The position numbers and the translations under genes were made by a program. From Proteobacteria bacterium SG_bin9 (GTDB lineage: Bacteria > Pseudomonadota > Alphaproteobacteria > Rhizobiales > Xanthobacteraceae): a DNA stretch of 54,430 nucleotides. Below, piece after piece: positions 23,254 through 30,278 of the stretch (position 1 is its first letter; every line of letters begins with the position of its first letter). The notes beneath the pieces are model-generated. The model was not told where the DNA came from and did no database searches. It saw nothing but the letters and a program-made list of their open reading frames with translations. Where the stretch lies: positions 1 through 54,430 of the forward strand of contig LWDM01000004.1 of NCBI GenBank assembly GCA_002083525.1, read 5' to 3'.

Positions 23254-23608
23254 CGTCCCACCCGCACCTTATTAATGACTGCCGCAGCGAATGCCCGGCA
23301 ATACCGCCTGACCTTGGCGATTTCAATGACCGGACGCAAACTTGCCAGTCTCGCGCCTCTTTGGCAGTTACGAGCGCCCGAAGGAGCCGTTTCCAGCCGT
23401 TTTTGGCTGAAATCCGCGCTTGCCGGGCGTTGACGCTCCGCGCCGCCGCCCCTATAAGGACGGCCAACTGGCGGCAGATCAATTCTGCCGCCGCTGTTCT
23501 TTCTGGAACAATCAGGATTTCAACCGCCGGCGGCAGAGAGCTGCACCGGCGTCCATCGCCCGGACGGATTTTGACGTCTGGCTGGATAGACAAAGCGGCA
23601 AAGAGAGC
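23254..23608. other. rpsT upstream region
   Basis: This 355-base stretch has no gene. It contains the rpsT promoter (listed separately) and a leader of about 145 bases, which may hold the site for S20 autoregulation. Nothing else stands out. Confidence 0.5.
23430..23458 (+). promoter_or_regulatory. rpsT promoter
   Basis: TTGACG (23430-23435) and TATAAG (23453-23458) are separated by exactly 17 GC-rich bases. This is a strong housekeeping-type promoter for an alphaproteobacterium and points toward rpsT, with transcription expected to begin near 23465. Confidence 0.7.
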
Positions 23609-23875
23609 ATGGCCAATACAACCTCCGCCAAGAAAGCGACGCGCAAGATTGCCCGCCGCACCATCGTCAACAAGGCCCGCCGCACCAAGATGCGCGGTTC
23701 GGTCCGCTCCGTCGAAGAAGCGATCACCAAGGGTGACCGCGAAGCCGCGCTGAAGGCGCTGAAGGCTGCCGAGCCGGAACTGATGAAGGCCGCGCAGCAG
23801 AACATCATTCACAAGAACAATGCGAGCCGGAAGGTGTCGCGTCTGACGCATCAGATCGCGAAGCTCGCAAAGTAA
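23609..23875 (+). CDS. rpsT: 30S ribosomal protein S20
   Basis: An 88-residue basic protein with the S20 three-helix pattern (ANTTSAKKATRKIARRTIVN, central KGDREAALKALKAAEPELMK, and the hallmark end NIIHKNNASRKVSRLTHQIA). It binds 16S rRNA early in 30S assembly. The start at 23609 follows GAGAG; an open frame running upstream to 23420 is leader. It has its own strong promoter and an immediate terminator, so it is a single-gene unit even though it precedes dnaA, an order common in this group. Confidence 0.97.
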   Translation: MANTTSAKKATRKIARRTIVNKARRTKMRGSVRSVEEAITKGDREAALKALKAAEPELMKAAQQNIIHKNNASRKVSRLTHQIAKLAK

Positions 23876-23901
23876 AGTTCCGATCCATCCGGATAGAACG
23901 A

Positions 23902-23932
23902 AGCCCGGCCCACTGCCGGGCTTTTTCTTTTT
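23902..23932 (+). terminator. Rho-independent terminator of rpsT
   Basis: AGCCCGGC and GCCGGGCT pair across a short loop (23902-23922), followed directly by TTTTTCTTTTT. It lies 27 bases after the rpsT stop. Confidence 0.9.
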
Positions 23933-23939
23933 GCCGGCC

Positions 23940-25486
23940 TCATCGCAGCAGCAAGTTCCCGCCAAGTAACTCCATCGCGAAAACTTCCGCTGGGCGTAAC
24001 AACACGCACGGACCGCGTCGTCGTTCGCGCGATCGTTCGATCGCCAAGCACCGATCATCGCTCTGGAATCCGCGCACGCGTCACACGCGACGCTGACGAA
24101 TGTTGGAAACCGTTTTGTCCGCCAGCAGAACGCGGTATCGATCGAGCATCGTGACAGCGTTTACAAACACCGCTGCGCCGCAGCGATCTTTTACGCGCCC
24201 GCAGTACGCAGATGCGAACGAGATGCAGATCGCAGACGCATGATCGAGCGATGTCGCGCGAGATCGAAGAAGGTTCGAATTGCAAGTCGCACGCTGTTGC
24301 TGCCGAGAAACAGCACCTGGAGTTACCCTGCGTCAACGCTCACAAAAACGTGCGCTTCGCTAATCACTTAAGAACATAGCGCGCGCATGTACTTTCAAAA
24401 CGGCTGTGTGACGCGATTGCATGCGACAGATTGATGAATCTTTTTTGTTTTGGGGCGCGCTGTGTGACACGCGCGCAACGCCGCGATTCCCTGCGGGTTT
24501 TCAAACCGTTGCCTCGTTGTCATGAATTGCTGCGCATTGAACGCGCGCACCAAGCGATTTATTTGCGATTTCGAAGAATCAATTTCGTTGCGGGTTTTTT
24601 AACTTCCTGTATTTCTTAAACCACTCGCGGTGCCCCCGGCTCTTTAGATCAGAGCGGCTCAAGATCCGAGGCGCACGCGCAGATCAGTAATGATAGGCGC
24701 GTTAGCGACGCTTTCCAATCGATGATGAGGGTCGAACTCATAGGTCTATGAGAACGATGGCTCATGTCTGGATGGCATCACGTCTGGATGCAACACCTCG
24801 CCGGCGGCAACGCGGCGGTGACTAGCAGATGGACATGATCCGAAATCCGGCACAGCGCATGGAGTGAGCGCCTCGCGAGCAACAAGAGCCAGAACAGGCC
24901 AAGAGCCTTCAATGGCTCAGAGAAGAAACGAGACTACGACGATAGCGATACGACGATAACGAGCAGACGGCGGCTGAGACGGGCGAACACGATCAAGTAT
25001 CCAGCGTAGCGAGTCTCGCCAGTGCGGCGGCCTCGCGTATCAAGACCACATTACTTTCGATCGGTGCGAGGAAACTTGTTGCGGGTTACCGCAGCAGGCA
25101 GGGGGAACTTATGCAGTTTTACGGAGCGAACATCTTGCAACACGATGCGCTGACACTGACATCCAGGCAATTACTTGCAGCGCTTTGTGTGTCTCTGGAT
25201 TTTCAGGCCGCGCGCGGCGCGGTCACCCGCGTCAACGGGCACCAGCACCCGCCCAGTTTCAGTACGCGCTGACCTCGCGCCGCCTTCTTCGACCACACAT
25301 CAGCTGAACTGCCGGCAACGCTCGGGCGTTGCAACGGAGAGCTTTTGTCTGGCGACAAGCGCGCGAGGTGTTCGCCGCCCGCAAGGTCCGGCGACGGTCC
25401 CGACATAACTGGCAATCGAATTGCATATGCGTTTCTGCATTCGTGATTGCCCCGCTGGAACGACATAACGAGAAAAGTCGAAAACA
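23940..25486. other. 1.5 kb region without recognisable gene between rpsT and dnaA
   Basis: No open frame here has convincing coding character; the short ones overlap, lack ribosome-binding sites and match nothing I know. An AT-rich patch lies at about 24550-24620. CTGTGTGAC is repeated at 24403 and 24460, and GANTC methylation sites cluster at 24437, 24484 and 24575. No good match to the DnaA box TTATCCACA was found on either strand, so I do not call an origin. The dnaA promoter and a long leader probably lie in the right part. Function otherwise unknown. Confidence 0.5.
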
Positions 25487-26938
25487 ATGGCAAGCTTGCA
25501 ACAGGAACAGGTACATCGCGTTGACCCGTCGCATCAGGACCAGTGGGTGCGGGTGAAGGGCCGTCTGCGCACGAGCGTCGGCGAGGACATCTATTCGAGC
25601 TGGTTCGCGCGCATGGATCTCGAAAACGTTCATGAGGACTGCGTCTTCATGACGGTCCCGACCGTCTTCCTGCGCAGCTGGATTCAGTCGCATTATACCG
25701 ATCGCGTTCTGTCCTGCTGGCAGGCGGAACTGCCGGAGGTCAAGCGCGTCAACGTCGCCGTGCGTTCAGCGATGCGCGCCGTGACGCCCGTGAAAGAAGT
25801 CCCGCCGGTGGCAGAAGTGCGCCGCGCCGATCGTCCGGCTGCGGAACTGCGCGTCGGAGCTTCGGCGCCGGTCTCGGCGAGCCATGACGCGCTTGGCGGC
25901 TCGCCGCTCGATCCGCGCCTCACCTTCTCGAGCTTCGTGATGGGCCGTTCGAACACGCTGGCGCACGCCGCCGCACGTCAGGTGGCCGAAGGCCGCCGCG
26001 GCGACCCGGTGATGTTCAACCCGCTCTACATTCACGCCGGCGTCGGCCTCGGCAAAACCCACCTGCTGCAAGCGGTGACCTGGGCCGGCAATTCCAGCCC
26101 GGACCGCAAGGTGCTGTATCTCACCGCCGAAAAGTTCATGTACGGCTTCGTCGCCGCGCTGAAGGCGCAAAACTCGCTGGCCTTCAAGGAAGCGTTGCGC
26201 GGCATCGACGTGCTGATCATCGACGACCTCCAGTTCCTGCAGGGCAAGACCATTCAGGGCGAGTTCTGCCACACGCTGAACGCGCTGATCGACGCCGGCC
26301 GTCAGGTCGTCGTCGCGGCCGACCGCCCGCCGTCCGATCTCGAAGCGCTCGATGACCGCGTCCGCTCGCGCTTGGCCGGTGGCCTCGTGGTGGAAATGGG
26401 CTCGCTCGGCGAAGAGCTGCGGCTCGAAATCCTGCGCTCGCGCGTCAACGCCGCGCGCGTACATCACGCCGGCTTCGAGGTTCCGGAACCGGTGCTCGAC
26501 TATCTCGCAAAAGCAATCACCCACAACGGGCGCGATCTCGAAGGTGCGGTCAATCGTCTGCTCGCCCACTCGAAACTCAACGCCCAGCCGGTGACCCTGG
26601 AGATGGCGGAGCGCGAAGTTCGCGATCTCGTCCGGCCGCAGGAGCCGAAGCGCGTCAAGATCGAGGACATCCAGCGCGTCATCGCGCGGCAGTACAATGT
26701 CAGCCGCTCGGACCTCTTGTCGTCGCGCCGCACCGCCAACGTGGTGCGTCCGCGTCAGGTCGCGATGTATCTGTCGAAGGTGCTGACGCTGCGCTCGCTG
26801 CCGGAAATCGGCCGCCGTTTTGGAGGCCGCGATCACACCACGGTGCTGCATGCCGTGCGCAAGATCGAAGCTCTGGTCGGCAAGGACAACTCGCTCGCCG
26901 ACGAGGTCGAACTCCTGAAGCGCCAGCTCCAGGATTGA
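25487..26938 (+). CDS. dnaA: Chromosomal replication initiator protein DnaA
   Basis: A 483-residue DnaA with all four domains. Domain I (about 18-90) carries VKGRLRTSVGEDIYSSWFAR; a poorly conserved linker runs to ~140; the AAA+ domain has Walker A GVGLGKT (185-191) and Walker B LIIDDLQFL (243-251); domain IV ends with the DnaA signature RDHTTVLHAVRKIE near 447. It binds origin DnaA boxes and melts the duplex in its ATP form. The ribosome-binding site is weak (AAGTCGAAAAC), suggesting modest translation. The N-terminal 17 residues before the conserved part are longer than in related proteins I recall, so the real start could be slightly downstream, though no better ATG is visible. First gene of the replication cluster. 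Confidence 0.97.
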   Translation: MASLQQEQVHRVDPSHQDQWVRVKGRLRTSVGEDIYSSWFARMDLENVHEDCVFMTVPTVFLRSWIQSHYTDRVLSCWQAELPEVKRVNVAVRSAMRAVTPVKEVPPVAEVRRADRPAAELRVGASAPVSASHDALGGSPLDPRLTFSSFVMGRSNTLAHAAARQVAEGRRGDPVMFNPLYIHAGVGLGKTHLLQAVTWAGNSSPDRKVLYLTAEKFMYGFVAALKAQNSLAFKEALRGIDVLIIDDLQFLQGKTIQGEFCHTLNALIDAGRQVVVAADRPPSDLEALDDRVRSRLAGGLVVEMGSLGEELRLEILRSRVNAARVHHAGFEVPEPVLDYLAKAITHNGRDLEGAVNRLLAHSKLNAQPVTLEMAEREVRDLVRPQEPKRVKIEDIQRVIARQYNVSRSDLLSSRRTANVVRPRQVAMYLSKVLTLRSLPEIGRRFGGRDHTTVLHAVRKIEALVGKDNSLADEVELLKRQLQD

Positions 26939-26981
26939 GGCCCGCCACGGGCTGTTACGCCGCGCCCTAAGTCACCAGAAA

Positions 26982-27008
26982 CGCCGGGAAAAGTTGGTTT
27001 TCCCGGCG
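26982..27008. other. Stem-loop between dnaA and dnaN
   Basis: CGCCGGGAAAA pairs perfectly with TTTTCCCGGCG across a five-base loop GTTGG. No T run follows, so it is not a standard terminator; it may reduce read-through or stabilise the dnaA mRNA end. The rest of the 227-base spacer presumably holds a dnaN promoter. Confidence 0.7.
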
Positions 27009-27165
27009 GCTCTGCCCTTGCACTGATCCCCCTTCCACGCCACCTTGCGGTCCCCCATCGGTGCGGTCAAAATCCTGATCCGGTGGGCGTCCAACGCCGC
27101 GGCGCCCGACCAGGCTGCCCGGCCCTCACTCTGTGACTGTCGTTTCGGGATCGGGCGGATTTGCA

Positions 27166-28287
27166 ATGAAGGTGACCGTCGAGCGTGCGCAACTTCTGAA
27201 GTCGCTGGGCCATGTCCACCGCGTGGTGGAACGCCGCAACACCATCCCCATTCTCGGCAACGTCCTGATCCGCGCCGAAAGCGGCAAGCTGTCACTGAAG
27301 GCGACCGACCTCGATCTCGAAGTCACCGAAACGCTGGCGGCCGAGGTGTCTGGCGGCGGCGGTTCCACCACCGTTCCGGCGCACATGTTCTATGACATCG
27401 TGCGCAAGCTGCCGGACGGCTCGCAGATCATTCTTGAGGGCGACGGCGATCGCTCGGTGATGGCGATCCGCGCCGGCCGCTCGCGCTTCACCTTGCAGAC
27501 CCTGCCGGAAAGCGACTTCCCCGATCTCGCCGCCGGCGAAATGACCCATTCGTTCAAGCTCTCCGCCGCCGACATGAAGCGGATGATCGATCGCACGCAG
27601 TTTGCGATCTCGACCGAAGAGACGCGCTACTACCTGAACGGCATCTATCTGCACAACGCCGGCAGCGGCAAAACCGCAACCTTGCGCGCGGTCGCGACCG
27701 ACGGCCATCGCCTGGCGCAGATCGACCTCGCACTTCCGAAGGGCGCTGCCGGCATGGCCGGCGTGATCGTGCCGCGCAAGACGGTCGGCGAAGTGCAGCG
27801 CCTGATCGAGGACACCGAAGCCGAGATCGGCATCGAACTCTCGACCGGCAAGATCCGCTTCTCGCTCGGCAATGTGGTGCTGACCTCGAAGCTCATCGAC
27901 GGCACGTTCCCGGACTACGGCCGCGTCATTCCGCAGAACAACGACAAGGAACTCGTCGTCGACAAGAAGGATTTCGAGGCCGCGGTCGACCGCGTCTCGA
28001 CGATCTCGAGCGAGCGCGGCCGCGCCGTGAAGCTCGCGCTCTCCGGCGGCAAGCTGACGCTCTCGGTCACCAATCCGGACTCCGGCAGCGCCACCGAAGA
28101 GCTCGAGGTCGAATACGCCGCCGACGCGCTCGATATCGGCTTCAACTCACGCTACCTGCTCGACATCGCAGCCCAGATCGAGGGTGAAGTGGCGGTGCTG
28201 AAGCTCGCCGACCCGGGGTCGCCGACGCTCATCCAGGACAAGGAATCCAAGGGCGCGCTCTACGTGCTGATGCCGATGCGGGTGTGA
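27166..28287 (+). CDS. dnaN: DNA polymerase III beta subunit (sliding clamp)
   Basis: A 373-residue clamp of normal length made of three similar domains; typical pieces are the N-terminal MKVTVERAQLLKSLGHVHRV, VERRNTIPILGNVLI, DGHRLAQIDLALP in domain 2 and the C-terminal end YVLMPMRV that forms the partner-binding pocket. It encircles DNA and tethers polymerase III and many repair enzymes. The ATG at 27166 begins the universal N terminus; a start 11 codons upstream only adds non-conserved residues. It normally runs straight into recF, but here the DUF559 cassette starts 34 bases after its stop. Confidence 0.97.
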   Translation: MKVTVERAQLLKSLGHVHRVVERRNTIPILGNVLIRAESGKLSLKATDLDLEVTETLAAEVSGGGGSTTVPAHMFYDIVRKLPDGSQIILEGDGDRSVMAIRAGRSRFTLQTLPESDFPDLAAGEMTHSFKLSAADMKRMIDRTQFAISTEETRYYLNGIYLHNAGSGKTATLRAVATDGHRLAQIDLALPKGAAGMAGVIVPRKTVGEVQRLIEDTEAEIGIELSTGKIRFSLGNVVLTSKLIDGTFPDYGRVIPQNNDKELVVDKKDFEAAVDRVSTISSERGRAVKLALSGGKLTLSVTNPDSGSATEELEVEYAADALDIGFNSRYLLDIAAQIEGEVAVLKLADPGSPTLIQDKESKGALYVLMPMRV

Positions 28288-28321
28288 GGCGCGGTAGAAA
28301 TGGCGATTATCCGCCATTGAT

Positions 28322-28377
28322 ACCCTCTCCCCTTGTGGGAGAGGGTGGCGAGGACGAAGTCCGAGCCGGGTGAGGGG
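28322..28377 (+). repeat. Left arm of inverted repeat flanking the DUF559 cassette
   Basis: The arm starts with a palindrome (CCCTCTCC and GGAGAGGG around CCTTGTG) and ends GCCGGGTGAGGGGT. Its outer 29 bases and inner 14 bases are identical to the reverse complement of the right arm at 28746-28804; only the middle ~14 bases differ. This is a REP-like palindromic family of a type common in this bacterial group. Confidence 0.9.
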
Positions 28378-28389
28378 TTGATAAACCCA

Positions 28390-28746
28390 ATGGCGCATCA
28401 CCAATCCGTTCGCACTAAGACGCGCGCTTTCGCAAAATCAATGCGAAAGCAGCCAACAGATGCGGAAGCTGCAATCTGGCGGCTACTCAGAAATCGCCGC
28501 CTATCTCAGTTCAAGTTTCGGCGGCAAGCGCCATTTCAGGGTTACATTCTAGATTTTGTTTGCTTCGATCGAAAACTCGTCATCGAGGTTGACGGAAGCC
28601 AACATGCACCGAAGTCAGACGAGGCACGGACAGCTTGCTTACGCTCCCAAGGATTTCAGGTTGCCCGTTATTGGAACAACGAGGTATTGCAGAATCCAAC
28701 TGCAGTTCTTGATGACATCTTGCACCGGCTTGGCAAAGCTATCTGA
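28390..28746 (+). CDS. DUF559 domain protein (PD-(D/E)XK nuclease-like), cassette gene
   Basis: A 118-residue protein of the DUF559 family, related in fold to the Vsr mismatch endonuclease. Features are PTDAEAAIWRLLRNRRL (22-38), FKFRRQAPFQGYILDFVCFD (41-60) with Asp55, the catalytic-type strand LVIEVDGSQH with Glu66 and Asp68, and the closing VARYWNNEVLQNP (91-103). Nuclease activity is predicted from fold, not known. The gene fills the space between two inverted-repeat arms: it starts 12 bases after the left one and its stop ends on the first base of the right one. Base composition is clearly less GC-rich than dnaN and recF on either side, indicating insertion into this otherwise conserved cluster. 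No second gene is in the cassette, so mobilisation would need this protein or host factors. Confidence 0.85.
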   Translation: MAHHQSVRTKTRAFAKSMRKQPTDAEAAIWRLLRNRRLSQFKFRRQAPFQGYILDFVCFDRKLVIEVDGSQHAPKSDEARTACLRSQGFQVARYWNNEVLQNPTAVLDDILHRLGKAI

Positions 28747-28804
28747 CCCCTCACCCGGCGCCTCGCTGCGCTCAGCGCCACCCTCTCCCACAAGGGGAGA
28801 GGGT
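28746..28804 (-). repeat. Right arm of inverted repeat flanking the DUF559 cassette
   Basis: Mirror copy of the left arm: ACCCCTCACCCGGC, a variable middle that is itself a small hairpin (GCCTCGCTGCGCTCAGCGC region), then GCCACCCTCTCCCACAAGGG and the closing GAGAGGGT. It ends 11 bases before the recF start codon, so its purine-rich end takes the place of the native recF upstream region. Confidence 0.9.
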
Positions 28805-28815
28805 TGTCGGCAGTC

Positions 28816-29955
28816 ATGACCGTTTCCCGCATCCAGCGCCTGTCGCTCACGCACTTCCGCAGCTACCGCGCGGCGAGCGTGCGCACGGATGCGGATCTCG
28901 TGGTGCTGGCGGGCCCGAACGGTGCGGGCAAGACCAACTGCCTCGAAGCGATCTCCTTCCTCTCGCCCGGCCGCGGACTGCGCCGCGCCACGCTCGACGA
29001 CGTCGCCGACAATGAGGGCGACGGCTCGTGGGCCGTCTCGGCCGAAGTCGAGGGCGCACTCGGCCTCGCCACCCTCGGCACCGGCATCGATCCACCCGCC
29101 CCCGACGCCACGACGAACACGCGCCGCTGCCGCATCGACCGCGAGCCGGTGAGCTCGGCGGCGCATTTCGGCGATCACCTGCGCATGGTGTGGCTGACCC
29201 CGGCGATGGACGGGCTCTTCATGGGAGCCGCATCGGAGCGGCGGCGTTTCTTCGATCGGCTGGTGCTCGCGCTCGACAGCGACCACAACGGCCGCGTCTC
29301 GGCGCTGGAGCGATCGCTGCGTTCACGCAATCGCCTGCTGGAAGATCGCAACTTCGACACGCACTGGTGCGACGCCATTGAGCGCGAGACGGCGGAACTG
29401 GCGGTCGCCGTCGCTGCCATGCGCGGCGAAACCGTCAAGCGCTTGTCGGCCACGCTCGCGGCCCGCGAGGCGACATCGCCGTTTCCGACCGCCCGCATCT
29501 CTCTCGACGGCTGGATGGAAAACGCGCTGCTGACCCTGTCCGCCACCGAGGTCGAGGACCGTTATCGCGAGCGGCTGCGCGAAAACCGCGCGCGCGACGC
29601 CGCCGCGGGCCGCACGCTCGACGGACCGCATCTCACGGACCTTGAAGTGATCTACGCGCCGAAGAATTCACCCGCGCGTGACGCGTCCACCGGCGAGCAG
29701 AAGGCGCTGCTGATCGGCCTCGTCATCGCGCATGCCGGTCTCGTCACCGAGATGACCGGGATCACACCGCTGCTGCTGCTGGATGAGGTGGTGGCGCATC
29801 TCGATCCGGATCGACGTACCGCGCTGTTCGATGCACTGGCGCAGCTCGGTGCACAGGTCTGGATGACCGGCGCCGATCCGGCCGCATTTGCAGGCGTCAC
29901 GCAGAGCGCGGAGATCTTCCGCGTCGAGGCGGGCAAGGTCGAACGGCGGACCTGA
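28816..29955 (+). CDS. recF: DNA replication and repair protein RecF
   Basis: A 379-residue SMC-like ATPase. Walker A is GPNGAGKT (33-40), the ABC-type signature is STGEQKALLIGL and Walker B LLLLDEVVAHLD, all in the expected order. It helps load RecA at single-strand gaps. The ATG at 28816 is used; a TTG four codons upstream lies in the repeat arm. No native ribosome-binding site remains between the repeat and the start; the only purine-rich stretch is AAGGGGAGAGGG inside the repeat arm, about 12 bases from the ATG, so translation may depend on the inserted element. Confidence 0.95.
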   Translation: MTVSRIQRLSLTHFRSYRAASVRTDADLVVLAGPNGAGKTNCLEAISFLSPGRGLRRATLDDVADNEGDGSWAVSAEVEGALGLATLGTGIDPPAPDATTNTRRCRIDREPVSSAAHFGDHLRMVWLTPAMDGLFMGAASERRRFFDRLVLALDSDHNGRVSALERSLRSRNRLLEDRNFDTHWCDAIERETAELAVAVAAMRGETVKRLSATLAAREATSPFPTARISLDGWMENALLTLSATEVEDRYRERLRENRARDAAAGRTLDGPHLTDLEVIYAPKNSPARDASTGEQKALLIGLVIAHAGLVTEMTGITPLLLLDEVVAHLDPDRRTALFDALAQLGAQVWMTGADPAAFAGVTQSAEIFRVEAGKVERRT

Positions 29956-30278
29956 ACACCGCAAAACTCGCTCCATCTCAAGTGCCTCTCGACACCGGCG
30001 AAACGATATTTCATTTGTGATTTCGGACGACCGTAGCGCCTTGTTTTGTGCCCGGATTCGGTGCTGGAAACGGGCACTCCGCACAAGCCGTCACGAGCAC
30101 TTTTTCAGGCTCCCGGAATCGGCCTTTTACGGCCTTGAAAAAGCGCCTAAAATCACCACATCTTCAAAGCGTTAGCAGGCGCGAGTTTGCCCTGTACGCA
30201 ATGCGCGATTCATGGCACAAAATGACGATTCTGCGCATGATTTTCCGCTGATTCGAAAACCCGCTGCGAAAGCCCCAA
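29956..30278. other. recF-gyrB intergenic region
   Basis: This 323-base spacer has no gene I can support. It presumably carries the gyrB promoter, but I see no unambiguous -35/-10 pair. A weak hairpin (GGCC around TTTTAC near 30120-30135) is the only structure noted. Confidence 0.45.

Noticed and set aside
25175..25408. Small open frame before dnaA
   Set aside because: No ribosome-binding site, no coding character, and an overlapping open frame on the other strand.
23940..25486. Chromosomal origin beside dnaA
   Set aside because: No DnaA-box matches were seen by eye, and in many alphaproteobacteria the origin is not next to dnaA.
28322..28804. CRISPR or standard insertion sequence
   Set aside because: Only two inverted arms, no spacers, no transposase and no clear target duplication were seen.
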